Below are positions 24,343 through 32,891 of a stretch of DNA of 64,000 bases, piece by piece. A model generated the notes under the pieces. The model was not told the origin of the DNA, did no database searches, and saw only the letters and a program-made list of their open reading frames with translations. Positions within the stretch are counted from its first letter, which is position 1; each line of letters starts with the position of its first letter. This DNA is from Variovorax sp. J22P240 (GTDB taxonomy: Bacteria > Pseudomonadota > Gammaproteobacteria > Burkholderiales > Burkholderiaceae_C). A program made the position numbers and the translations under genes. The DNA is taken from the NCBI RefSeq assembly GCF_030316855.1, contig NZ_JASZYR010000019.1, forward strand, positions 37,988 through 101,987, written 5' to 3'.

Positions 24343-25281
24343 TCAGACCTTCGTGAGCCAGTGGGCGTACTTGGGATTGCGTCCGTTCACGATGTCGAAG
24401 AACGCGTTCTGGATCTTCTCGGTGACGGGGCCGCGCGATCCGATGCCGATCTCGACGCGGTCGAGTTCGCGGATCGGCGTGACTTCGGCCGCCGTGCCGG
24501 TGAAGAAGGCTTCGTCGGCGATGTAGATCTCGTCGCGCGTGATGCGCTTCTGCACGACTTCGATGCCGAGGTCCTTGCAGATGTGCAGGATGGTGTTGCG
24601 CGTGATGCCGTTGAGCGCGCCGGCCGAGAGGTCGGGCGTGTAGACCACGCCGCCCTTGACCACGAACACGTTCTCGCCCGCGCCTTCGGAGACGAAACCG
24701 CTCGAATCGAGCAGCAGGGCCTCGTCGTAGCCGTCGTCCAGCGCTTCCATGTTTGCGAGGATCGAGTTGCTGTAGTTGCTCACCGCCTTGGCCTGCGTCA
24801 TCGTGATGTTGACGTGATGGCGCGTGAAACTCGATGTCTTGACGCGGATGCCGCGCTTCATGCCTTCATCGCCGAGGTAGGCGCCCCAGGACCAGGCAGC
24901 GACCATCGCGTGAATCTTGTTGCCCTTGGGGCTGACGCCGAGCTTCTCGGAGCCGATCCACACCAGCGGGCGCAGGTAGCAGCTGTCGAGCTTGTTCTCG
25001 CGCACCACCTGTTTCTGCGCCTCGTTGAGCTGCTCGGGCGAGAACGGGATCTTCATGCGCAGGATCTTGGCGCTGTTGAAGAGCCGCTCGGTGTGCTCCG
25101 CCAGCCGGAAGATCGCGGTGCCATTGACCGTGTTGTAGGCGCGGACGCCCTCGAAAACGCCGCAGCCGTAGTGCAGCGTGTGGGTCAGCACGTGGATCTT
25201 GGCTTCGCGCCAGTCCACGAGATCACCATCCATCCAGATCTTGCCGTCACGATCGTCCAGTGCGGGGGGCAGCGCGCTCAT
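24343..25281 (-). CDS. ilvE: Branched-chain amino acid aminotransferase
   Basis: This fold-type IV PLP enzyme has 312 residues. The expected regions are visible: HTLHYGCGVFEGVRAY near residue 35, the PLP lysine in ITMTQAKAVSNYSNS (K165), and VSEGAGENVFVV and GTAAEVTPI in the second half. It catalyses the last step of isoleucine, leucine and valine synthesis and the first step of their breakdown, using glutamate/2-oxoglutarate. The ATG at 25281 begins MSALPPALDDRDGKIWM; a longer frame to 25374 is unlikely. It is divergent from rdgC with 113 bases between, which should hold both promoters. Confidence 0.93.
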   Translation of the reverse strand: MSALPPALDDRDGKIWMDGDLVDWREAKIHVLTHTLHYGCGVFEGVRAYNTVNGTAIFRLAEHTERLFNSAKILRMKIPFSPEQLNEAQKQVVRENKLDSCYLRPLVWIGSEKLGVSPKGNKIHAMVAAWSWGAYLGDEGMKRGIRVKTSSFTRHHVNITMTQAKAVSNYSNSILANMEALDDGYDEALLLDSSGFVSEGAGENVFVVKGGVVYTPDLSAGALNGITRNTILHICKDLGIEVVQKRITRDEIYIADEAFFTGTAAEVTPIRELDRVEIGIGSRGPVTEKIQNAFFDIVNGRNPKYAHWLTKV

Positions 25282-25394
25282 GTTCTTGGTCCTCAGGCGT
25301 TGGTATGTCGCAAAAGCTTTCGATTTTACGGCGGCGCCCGTTTCCGCCGCACCGACAATGCACAGCTTTGCCAATCAGCCATCAAAGGGTTTCA

Positions 25395-26402
25395 GTGTCC
25401 GTCTTCAAGAACGTCATCGTCTACCGCATCGAAGCGACGTGGTCGCAGTCGCTCGACCAGGTCGAGCAGGGCCTCGGCACGCAGCGCTTCGTCCCATGCA
25501 GCCCCTCGCAGGAAAAGTCCGCCGGCTGGGTCGAACCGCGCGGCCAGGAGCACGGCCCGCTCGCCGAATCCATCGGCGGCCAGTGGCTGCTCGAATTCAT
25601 GGTCGAGACCAAGGCCCTGCCGGCCTCTGTCGTGCGCCGCAAGGTCGACGAACGCGCCGCGCAGATCGAGGCCACCACGGGCCGCAAGCCCGGCAAGAAG
25701 GAAAAGAAGGAGCTCAAGGAGGACATCACCCTCGAACTGCTGCCCTTGGCCTTCACCCGCCACGCGCGCGTCGCGGTGTGGATCGACCCGGCCGCACGCC
25801 GGCTCGTCGTCAACTCCAGCAACGCGGCACGCGCCGACGAAGTCGTCACCAACCTGGTGAAGGCGCTCGACGGCTTTGCCGTCTCGCTCGTCAATACCCA
25901 GGTCGAGCCGGCCGTCGCCATGTCGGAGTGGCTGTCGAGCCAGGAGCCGCCCGCCGGCTTCACCATCGACCGCGAATGCGAACTCAAGGCCAGCGACGAA
26001 TCGAAGGCCGTGGTGCGCTACGCCAAGCACCCTCTCGACATCGAGGAGGTGCGCCAGCACATCGCCGACGGCAAGCGCCCGACCCGCCTCGCCATGACGT
26101 GGGACGACCGCGTGTCCTTCGAACTGACCGAAGGCCTGCAGATCCGCAAGATCGTGTTCCTCGAAGGCACGCTGGACGACGCGCCGGCTTCTTCTTCAGG
26201 CGGCAAGGAAGACAACTTCGACGCGGATGCCGCGATCGCGACCGGCGAACTGGGCCAGCTCGTGCCGGAACTGCTGGAAGCGCTGGGCGGCGAAATGCGC
26301 CTGGGCACGGCATCGGCCGATGCGACGCCTGCCGCTGCGGCAGCCGCGCAGCCGAAGTCCGATGCCGAAGAGGCGTTGGCCGACGAATCGGCGCCGTTCT
26401 AG
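25395..26402 (+). CDS. rdgC: Recombination-associated protein RdgC
   Basis: This protein of 335 residues begins at a GTG (25395) with VFKNVIVYRIEA, close to the RdgC family N-terminus. Other family stretches are RFVPCSPSQEKSAGWVEPRG and the KPGKKEKKELKEDITLELLP region. RdgC forms ring-shaped dimers on DNA and restrains RecA-driven recombination. Compared with the about 303-residue Escherichia coli protein, it has an alanine-rich C-terminal tail (ATPAAAAAAQPKSD). Its stop overlaps the opposing membrane protein gene by four bases. Upstream in-frame starts to 25260 run through the ilvE start region and were not used. Confidence 0.93.
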   Translation: MSVFKNVIVYRIEATWSQSLDQVEQGLGTQRFVPCSPSQEKSAGWVEPRGQEHGPLAESIGGQWLLEFMVETKALPASVVRRKVDERAAQIEATTGRKPGKKEKKELKEDITLELLPLAFTRHARVAVWIDPAARRLVVNSSNAARADEVVTNLVKALDGFAVSLVNTQVEPAVAMSEWLSSQEPPAGFTIDRECELKASDESKAVVRYAKHPLDIEEVRQHIADGKRPTRLAMTWDDRVSFELTEGLQIRKIVFLEGTLDDAPASSSGGKEDNFDADAAIATGELGQLVPELLEALGGEMRLGTASADATPAAAAAAQPKSDAEEALADESAPF

Positions 26403-26875
26403 ACCGGAGGCCGCAACGCGTCGGTCGCACCCGGTTTGATGGCGTCGGCGCTCGACTCATCGGTCCGGGGTGCGTCGTCCTCGGGCTGCTGAGGCCGCAC
26501 CAGCGTCCACTCGGTGAGCTTTCCGCCGACGAAAGTCGCATCGACCCACGAGCCGCCGGCATCGGTCCAGCGGAAGACTTCGGGTTGCGTGTTCTCGGGC
26601 GTGCGAAGCTCGCCGAGCGCGCGCGTCATGGCGACCACGTGCAGCAGATTGACCTTGGGCTTCAACTTGGCATTGAGCATCACCGCGCTCGCGACGGTGC
26701 CCATGGGCCTGTCGGCGGCACGCTTCAACACTTGCATCGCGCGGTTGAAATGCAGCAGCAGGAACATGACGATCGCGCCGCCGACAAGCGCCACGCCGGC
26801 CCAGCCGTAGCTGCGGTAGGCCACGCCGAGCAGGATCAGTCCGCCGACGGGGACGAGGATTCTTCCAAAATTCAT
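26399..26875 (-). CDS. Conserved-looking membrane protein of unknown function
   Basis: This 158-residue protein has two hydrophobic helices near the N-terminus (RILVPVGGLILLGVAYRSYG and VALVGGAIVMFLLLHFNRAM) and a soluble C-terminal region of about 110 residues. That region contains AVMLNAKLKPKVNLLHVVAM. I do not recognise the family. The tail is probably cytoplasmic or periplasmic depending on topology. It converges on rdgC with a four-base overlap and follows the dihydrofolate reductase-like gene, 29 bases after it. The longer frame to 27589 is a shadow. Confidence 0.7.
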   Translation of the reverse strand: MNFGRILVPVGGLILLGVAYRSYGWAGVALVGGAIVMFLLLHFNRAMQVLKRAADRPMGTVASAVMLNAKLKPKVNLLHVVAMTRALGELRTPENTQPEVFRWTDAGGSWVDATFVGGKLTEWTLVRPQQPEDDAPRTDESSADAIKPGATDALRPPV

Positions 26876-26904
26876 GAGCGGATTGTCGCTCGGCGCCCGT
26901 CCGC

Positions 26905-27552
26905 TCACGGACGCCTGCGCAAGAACACGTGCGTCGCGCGTTCGCCGGCAACGCTCTCCCCGCATTCGTAGCCCAAGGCCGGCAGGTCGAGCCCCTGGAA
27001 GAGATGCTCCCCTGCCCCGAGCAGCACGGGCCGCACGGCCAGATGCAGTTCGTCGATCAGCCCCGCGCTCAGGTACTGACGCACCGTCGACACACCACCG
27101 CCGAGGCGCACGTCGCCGCCACCCGCCGCTGCCTTCGCCTGCTCCAGGGCTGCATGTATGCCTTCGGTGACGAAGCGGAACTCCGTCCCGCCGGCCATCG
27201 CCAGCGGCGCACGCGCATGGTGCGTGAGCACGAACACGGGGGTGTGATACGGAGGCTCGTCGCCCCACCAGCCCTTCCAGCTCTCGTCCGGCCACGGGCC
27301 ACGAACCGGGCCGAACATGTTGCGCCCAAGGATCCAGGCGCCAATGCCGTCGAAGCCCTGCTCCGCCATGCGGTTGTCGACGCCCGTCTCGGCCTCGCCC
27401 TGGCCGTACATGTTGCGCCAAAGGCGGGTGTGGACGAACCAATCCATCAGCTCGATGCCGCGGACGCCGAGCGGGTTCTGGAGACCTTGATTCGGGCCGG
27501 CGCCGTAGCCGTCGAGGGAGACGCCGAAGCTTTGGACGCGAAGTTTGGACAT
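26905..27552 (-). CDS. Dihydrofolate reductase/RibD C-terminal domain protein
   Basis: This 215-residue protein has the RibD_C/dihydrofolate reductase-like fold pattern: VQSFGVSLDGYGAGPNQG near the start, DGIGAWILGRNMFGP, PVFVLTHHARAPL, GDVRLGGGVSTVRQYLSAG and LIDELHLAVRPVLLGAGE. Such stand-alone proteins are NADPH-dependent reductases of unknown substrate, often carried beside stress or detoxification genes. It is the first gene of a minus-strand pair with the small membrane protein, while the diiron protein gene is divergent 127 bases away. It is not a true folA given its length and motifs. Confidence 0.88.
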   Translation of the reverse strand: MSKLRVQSFGVSLDGYGAGPNQGLQNPLGVRGIELMDWFVHTRLWRNMYGQGEAETGVDNRMAEQGFDGIGAWILGRNMFGPVRGPWPDESWKGWWGDEPPYHTPVFVLTHHARAPLAMAGGTEFRFVTEGIHAALEQAKAAAGGGDVRLGGGVSTVRQYLSAGLIDELHLAVRPVLLGAGEHLFQGLDLPALGYECGESVAGERATHVFLRRRP

Positions 27553-27679
27553 GGTGGGCTCCTTGCGGGACCATTGTGAATCGGATCACCGGGCAAGATT
27601 CGCGGACGCATGGCCCGACTCGATTCGCCTCCCGCTTCGATCATGACCACTCCTTCAACGAACATCGAAAGAGGCCATC

Positions 27680-28642
27680 ATGCACAGCGCTCCCTCCGCG
27701 AACCAGTACTCGAAGGTCATCGCGAATTCCAAACGCATCCGCTGGGATATCGACATCGACGTCATCCGCCACCGGCGATTCGATCTCGACAAGACCTTCC
27801 TGCCGGCCGGCCTGTCACTGGTGAACGAGTTGGATTTCCTGACGTCCGACGACCAGCGCCTGCTGAGCCAGGTGCAGGGTCGAAGCTACGCCTACATCTT
27901 CGGGCTGGTGGAGCGATTCATCGGCGCCAAGATGCTCGAGATCAGCCGGCAGCACGCGCTCGGGGACCAGGTGGCCCTGGAGGCCCTGGTCCGCATGGCC
28001 GACGAGGAGCTGAAGCACCAGGAGCTGTTCCGGCGCATGGAAGCGATGATGGCCGCCGACATGCCGGCGGGCTACATGGCAACGGCCGAACCCAACGCCG
28101 TCGCAACCGCCGTGCTGAGCAAGAGCAATTGGTCGGTCCTTGCGCTCACGCTGGACATCGAGCTTTTCACGCTGGCCCACTATCGCGCCAGCATCGAGCC
28201 GCGGGACGACCTGTGCGAGCTGTGGAAGGACGTCTTCCTGGCTCACTGGAAGGAGGAGTCGCAGCATGCGGTGCTGGACGAGCTCGAGTTCCTCCGCGAG
28301 GACGCACGCCTGAACACCGCCGAGCGCGACGCGGCCGTCGGCGACCTGATCGACCTGGTCGTGGCGGTCGACGGCATTCTCCAGGCTCAGGCGCGCGCCG
28401 ATGCGACCTACTTCGAATCGATCGCGGGCAGGCGCTACGCCTATGCGGAACGCAACGCCATCGGCGAGGGCATCCTGAAGGCGTATCGCTGGCAGTACAT
28501 CGTGTCGGGCGTGATGGGGCCGCGCTTCCAGAAGATCCTCTTCGGCGTTCTCGATGACACGCAGACTGCCCGGGTGACGAATGCGCTCCAGCCCCTGCTC
28601 TATGCGATGCCCGACCGCTCGCCCATGGCGACCCTCCAGTAG
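27680..28642 (+). CDS. Ferritin-like diiron protein of unknown substrate
   Basis: This 320-residue helical protein has a complete four-helix diiron ligand set: E78, E110-x-x-H113 (ADEELKHQEL), E161 and E193-x-x-H196 (WKEESQHAVL). Such spacing is typical of diiron oxygenases/oxidases related to AurF, ferritin-like acyl desaturases and similar enzymes. No signal peptide is seen, so it is likely cytosolic. It starts at the ATG 27680 with AGAGG shortly upstream. A MAPEG-family membrane protein follows 44 bases later, and an AraC regulator converges. The substrate is unknown; oxidation of an aromatic or lipid-like compound is speculative. Confidence 0.75.
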   Translation: MHSAPSANQYSKVIANSKRIRWDIDIDVIRHRRFDLDKTFLPAGLSLVNELDFLTSDDQRLLSQVQGRSYAYIFGLVERFIGAKMLEISRQHALGDQVALEALVRMADEELKHQELFRRMEAMMAADMPAGYMATAEPNAVATAVLSKSNWSVLALTLDIELFTLAHYRASIEPRDDLCELWKDVFLAHWKEESQHAVLDELEFLREDARLNTAERDAAVGDLIDLVVAVDGILQAQARADATYFESIAGRRYAYAERNAIGEGILKAYRWQYIVSGVMGPRFQKILFGVLDDTQTARVTNALQPLLYAMPDRSPMATLQ

Positions 28643-28686
28643 GGAATCGCCTTGCCCACGGTGGTGCGCACCAGGAGACCGAGATC

Positions 28687-29103
28687 ATGCTGCCCGAGTT
28701 GATGCTGCTGGGTTTCGCCGCCTGGACCCTCGTTCTCCTGCTCACCACCGTGGGCGCCTACCGGTTGAGCCGGGTTTTCAGTGGTCGGGCGGGAATGAGT
28801 GAATTCCGGGCCGACCAGGTCGAGGGCCAGGACTGGTACCGGCGCGCGATGCGGGCACACGCAAACTGCGTCGAGAACCTGCCGGTGTTCGCTGTGCTGG
28901 TTTTTGCGTTACGCGTCTTCGGCATCGCCGATCCCGCGGTGGACGCGCTGTGCGTGGTCATCCTGGCGGCGCGGATCCCCCAGTCGCTGGTCCACGTCTG
29001 CTTCGCGCAGACGGATCGCGTCGTGTCGGTGCGCTTCGCGCTCTTCTTCGTTCAGTTCCTCAGCTTCTGTGCGCTGATTGCATTGATCGCTTTCCGTCAT
29101 TGA
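28687..29103 (+). CDS. MAPEG-family membrane protein
   Basis: This 138-residue protein has four predicted transmembrane helices and the MAPEG-like RAMRAHANCVENLPVFAVL segment near residue 55. MAPEG proteins include glutathione S-transferases and eicosanoid-metabolism enzymes, but many bacterial ones are uncharacterised. It lies 44 bases downstream of the diiron protein gene in the same direction, so the two may be co-expressed. Its 3' end overlaps the opposing AraC gene by 44 bases, meaning the two transcripts overlap in antisense. Confidence 0.87.
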   Translation: MLPELMLLGFAAWTLVLLLTTVGAYRLSRVFSGRAGMSEFRADQVEGQDWYRRAMRAHANCVENLPVFAVLVFALRVFGIADPAVDALCVVILAARIPQSLVHVCFAQTDRVVSVRFALFFVQFLSFCALIALIAFRH

Positions 29104-30073
29104 ACTCAGGCGGACTCTGGAGGCTGTGCTCGCGGCGCCAGGATGCCGGGGGCATGCCGAACTCGCGCTTGAAGGCGCGGCTGAAGGCGGTATCGGTTTC
29201 ATAGCCGACTTCCAGCGCGATGTGCATCATGCTCAAGGCGCTGCGCCGCAACAGGTTCGACGCGAGCGCCATGCGCCACTTGCCGAGATACTGGATGGGC
29301 GGCTGCCCAACGTAGTGGGTGAATTTCTCGGCGAGAACCGAACGCGATGTTCCGGCCTCGCGCGCAAGGCTTTCGAGTGTCCATGGATGCGCCGGGTTCT
29401 CGTGCATGAGCGCGAGGGACTTGCCGACGACGCGATCGCGCAAGCCCGCGAGCCAACCGGTCTGGCCCTCGGACATCTGGGAGATGTACCGGCGCAATGT
29501 CTCGACCACCAGCACCTCGGACAACTTCGCCAGCACGCCTTCGCCACCGGGTTGCGTGGAAGCGGCCTCCGCCACCGCGTAGACGAACGAACGCTCCACC
29601 CAATCGGTCTTTTCGTCCCTTCGGAGGCTGACCGTCAGCACCCTGGGCAGCGTCGCCAGGACCGGCCGGCACAGGATGGGATCGCACGACAGATAGCCGC
29701 AGATGAAGCGCGTCGGCTCGCCGCCGCCGCCCAATTGCAGTTCGTCGGGCCTCTCTCGCAACAGCCCCCGAACATCGAGCAGCGGCCCGGGCTCGTCCAT
29801 TCCGGACGAAGCCATCGTGTGGGCATCGCCATGCGGAAACAGGATGATGTCGCCGGCTTGCAGGTGAAGCGACGGCATGCCGTCGAGCTTCACGGTGCAC
29901 GAACCATCCACGAAGAAATGGTAGAAAAGCAGGCGCTCGGATCCTGCGTTGACCTGCCTCGCCACGGTCTCCGCTTCCGGTGAAGCAAAGCACCAGGGCG
30001 CGGTGAATCTGGCATTGAAGAAGATCGCGCTGTTGAACTGCAGGACCTTCAAGACCTCGGACAAGGCATCCAT
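29060..30073 (-). CDS. AraC-family regulator with N-terminal cupin
   Basis: This 337-residue protein has an N-terminal cupin-type sensor (about residues 20-190, including GSCTVKLDGMPSLHLQAGDI, then ILFPHGDAHTMAS). Two helix-turn-helix motifs follow at the C-terminus (WTLESLAREAGTSRSVLAEK, then MMHIALEVGYETDTAFSRAF). The AraC/cupin_6 subgroup often controls adjacent oxidoreductase genes, so the neighbouring diiron/MAPEG genes are candidate targets, though they are convergent rather than divergent. The overlap with the MAPEG 3' end is 44 bases. Confidence 0.9.
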   Translation of the reverse strand: MDALSEVLKVLQFNSAIFFNARFTAPWCFASPEAETVARQVNAGSERLLFYHFFVDGSCTVKLDGMPSLHLQAGDIILFPHGDAHTMASSGMDEPGPLLDVRGLLRERPDELQLGGGGEPTRFICGYLSCDPILCRPVLATLPRVLTVSLRRDEKTDWVERSFVYAVAEAASTQPGGEGVLAKLSEVLVVETLRRYISQMSEGQTGWLAGLRDRVVGKSLALMHENPAHPWTLESLAREAGTSRSVLAEKFTHYVGQPPIQYLGKWRMALASNLLRRSALSMMHIALEVGYETDTAFSRAFKREFGMPPASWRREHSLQSPPEFNDGKRSMQSAHRS

Positions 30074-30168
30074 ATCGACTTCGCCTCCGCAGCAGCGTCG
30101 TCATTTGACCATTTGCGAGACGAATCGGCCAAGTCGGCGCACGGCTCTACCCTAATGTTGGTCGGCTC

Positions 30169-30801
30169 TCAAGCGACCTTGGAATCCACCGCAACGCGAA
30201 CGTAGTTCAGGGCGCCATCGACAACCTTGATCACCTCCATGGCCTCCAGTTTGGCGATCACGGCAGCCACCTTGTCGGCCTCCGGCTGCTGGCCAATGCG
30301 CGACTGGATGCGTGTCTTCAAGGTTGCAAGGGTTCGCGGCCTGCTGGACCCGCGGATGTCCTTCAGGATGCCATCGCACGCGACGTCCACGGACCTCTGC
30401 TTTCCGCCCTTGGGTCCGCTCTTAGGTGAAGGTGCGACCGCTACGGGAACGACATCCAGGCTGTCCACACGCTCGACCTTGACCCCCTTCGACCGTGCAT
30501 GCGCGACCGCAGGGTCATAGTCACCGTCGCCGGCGACGATCATGAATCGCGCGTTGCTCTCACGCCGACCAACGAGGTAACCGAGATAGAGCACAAGATG
30601 GAAATCGAGCGAGTTCTTGCCCGGCCTGGAAATGTCGACGATGGACACCTGCCCGCCCAGCTCCTGGTACTTCGGAAGCATGCTGATCTCCTGCTCGCCG
30701 AAGAAGATCCAGGCCTCGCCCTCCGCCCCTATCCACGACGCGACGCGATCCGGCGACGGCTTCCGGTTCTGCAGAACGATCAGCAAGTAGGTCTTGGTCA
30801 A
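30169..30801 (-). CDS. NYN/PIN-like domain protein coupled to NERD-helicase
   Basis: This protein of 210 residues starts with a TTG overlapping the helicase stop (TTGA). The N-terminal half carries a NYN/PIN-like pattern: LLIVLQNRKPSPDRVASWIG, hydrophobic core strands, and FMIVAGDGDYDPAVAHARSK. The DGDYDP match resembles the acidic SGDxDF site of NYN nucleases. A basic linker (SGPKGGKQRS) and a C-terminal winged-helix-like segment (DKVAAVIAKLEAMEVIKVVD) follow. NYN nucleases act on RNA. The first acidic residue of the family is not obvious, so catalysis is uncertain. The long frame to 31104 is a shadow. Confidence 0.65.
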   Translation of the reverse strand: MTKTYLLIVLQNRKPSPDRVASWIGAEGEAWIFFGEQEISMLPKYQELGGQVSIVDISRPGKNSLDFHLVLYLGYLVGRRESNARFMIVAGDGDYDPAVAHARSKGVKVERVDSLDVVPVAVAPSPKSGPKGGKQRSVDVACDGILKDIRGSSRPRTLATLKTRIQSRIGQQPEADKVAAVIAKLEAMEVIKVVDGALNYVRVAVDSKVA

Positions 30802-32630
30802 GGCGACACCGCGTTGGCCACGATAAGCCGCGCCGTCGCCCGTGTGGCACCGACGTAGAACAAGCGCATCTCCTCCAGCGGATCGCTCCCCTCTGCGGCA
30901 CTGGCCGCCCCGCCCGCCACGGCCTGCCGCGCCCCCATCACCGCGACGACCGGAAACTCCAGCCCCTTGCTCGCATGCAGGGTCATCACCTTGATGTTGT
31001 CGGCCAGGGGATCGAAGTCGTTCGTGCCCTTGCGCACCTTGTGCGGCAACCTGCGGCGGCTCAATGCCCGCGCGCATTCGTCCATCAGCGCCCAGCTTCG
31101 GCACAGCACCGCCATGTCGCCCCAGGCATAGCCTTCGTTGTGGGCGCTGGCCATCAGGTCCGCGATGCGGTCGGCTTGCTCGCGCGGGGTCGGCAGGTCG
31201 ATGACGATCGGCTCTGCGCCGTCGCGGCCGCAGCTTACGGGGTGCAGCAGCGGGATGCCGTCATCGTCCTTTTCCTGCGGGCGCAGCAGTTCCGTCGCCA
31301 TCGCACTGGCACTCTGCAGGATCTGCCGCGTGTTGCGGTAGTTGATCTTCAGGATGGTGGTGCGGCCCTGCGCCTGCACGCCGACGCTCTTGAAACTGAA
31401 AGGCTTGCCGCGCCGCTTGTCGTAGATGCTCTGCGCATCGTCGTACAGCAGCAGCAGGCTGTTGGTGGTCGGGTCGACCATCTGCGTGACCAGCTTGAGC
31501 CATTCGGGCGCGAAATCGTGGCCCTCGTCGACCAGCACTGCTAGGTACTGGCCCGAGGGGATCATGCGCCGCTCGACGCCGACGATCACGTTGTGCACCA
31601 TCTGTTCCATCATGGCGCCCACGGGCTGGTCGTTGCGCGGCAAGGGCTGACCAAAAGCCACCAGCTGGTCGCGGCACCACTTGTGGAAGTGCCGCACATG
31701 CACGCGCTGCCCCAGTAACTTGGCCCGCATCACGGCCTGCAGCTTGACCGCCAGCGGCTCGTTGTAGCAAAGGACGAGCACCGGCTTGGCCGCGTCGGTC
31801 GCGGCCTTGGCCAGGTACTCCGCGCGGTAGCCCAGGATCATGGTCTTGCCCGAACCGGCCACGCCGTGGATCACGCGGTGGCCTTCGCCGAGGCTGCGCG
31901 CCAATTGCTCCTGCTGCAGATCCATCACGCGCAGGAAGTCGGGGATGGACGCCGCTTCATCCGCATCGTCGAAAGGAGAAGAAGAGAAGAGCAAGCCCTG
32001 CTCGGCCACGCGCACTTCGGGAAACAGGTTCCACCGCACGCGGTCGATCTGGGGCAGCGACAGCGTGCCGCGCATGAGCTGCGGGAACATGTCCCACAGC
32101 CGGCTCTGGAAGGCCTCGGGCTCGACGTCCTCCAGCATCTCGTCGGAGCAGATCACGCGGTGCGGCTCGATCGCGCTCGCGAGCCCGGCCGCTTCAAACT
32201 GCTTGCGGGTGATGCGCGTGAAGACAACGCCGTAGCTCCACGGAAAGGTGAGCATGCCTTGCCACTTGCCTTCGTGAACGATCAGTTGCGCGTCGCGCTT
32301 GAGGGCATCGACCACCTGCAGCGTCTGGTGGCGCGCCTGCTCGATGGGGTTGGGCACGCTCTTGGGCACGCCGTCGGGCGCGATCACCCAGTCGCCCCGG
32401 CTGGCCTTCTGGATGGTGTCGAGACGCCAGTCCTTGGTCTCCAGAATCAGCAGGCCACGGCGCGGGTGCAGGACGACGAAGTCGGGATGGCACTGCTTGG
32501 GGCCGATGGGTACGTCGAACCACAGCAGGTAGTCCTCGTCGAGCTTCTGCTGCAGGCGCTCGGCGAGGCGGCGCTCGCCGGAGGTCATGCGGGCGACGCA
32601 GGTGCTGAGGGCTGGGAGCAGGACGGCCAT
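30798..32630 (-). CDS. NERD-domain UvrD-like helicase
   Basis: This 610-residue protein combines an N-terminal NERD nuclease-like domain with a superfamily 1 helicase. In the NERD domain the PD-(D/E)xK-type residues are visible as D50 (CHPDFVVL) and E64-T-K66 (LILETKDW). The helicase has Walker A GVAGSGKT at 256-263, VLVDEGHDFAPEW (motif II), NYRNTRQI (motif IV region), MTLHASKGLEFPVVAVMGA (motif V) and VGATRATARL (motif VI). It would unwind and possibly cleave DNA. It is coupled to the downstream NYN-like protein; both suggest a nucleic-acid processing or defence module, which is an inference. Confidence 0.88.
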   Translation of the reverse strand: MAVLLPALSTCVARMTSGERRLAERLQQKLDEDYLLWFDVPIGPKQCHPDFVVLHPRRGLLILETKDWRLDTIQKASRGDWVIAPDGVPKSVPNPIEQARHQTLQVVDALKRDAQLIVHEGKWQGMLTFPWSYGVVFTRITRKQFEAAGLASAIEPHRVICSDEMLEDVEPEAFQSRLWDMFPQLMRGTLSLPQIDRVRWNLFPEVRVAEQGLLFSSSPFDDADEAASIPDFLRVMDLQQEQLARSLGEGHRVIHGVAGSGKTMILGYRAEYLAKAATDAAKPVLVLCYNEPLAVKLQAVMRAKLLGQRVHVRHFHKWCRDQLVAFGQPLPRNDQPVGAMMEQMVHNVIVGVERRMIPSGQYLAVLVDEGHDFAPEWLKLVTQMVDPTTNSLLLLYDDAQSIYDKRRGKPFSFKSVGVQAQGRTTILKINYRNTRQILQSASAMATELLRPQEKDDDGIPLLHPVSCGRDGAEPIVIDLPTPREQADRIADLMASAHNEGYAWGDMAVLCRSWALMDECARALSRRRLPHKVRKGTNDFDPLADNIKVMTLHASKGLEFPVVAVMGARQAVAGGAASAAEGSDPLEEMRLFYVGATRATARLIVANAVSP

Positions 32631-32891
32631 GGAGGGTTTCTGGTAGTCAGCTTTGCATCATGGCGCACTGAACTTTGCCGGGTATTCGAGACGTGATCAG
32701 CAGTGACGGAACTGTGCAATATTTCCCGCGTTCGAGTGGGGTACTTGCATGCGGAGTTCCATGGTGTCCGGAAGGCGGCGATTGCTGCCCTTCACGCTAC
32801 GCGGTGAATTCACGCTGTGGTGCTGATTGCGGTCATGCAACATTGCCTTGTTGTTGGACCTACGACTTGTGGTCGCGCGCGCTGAACGCTT

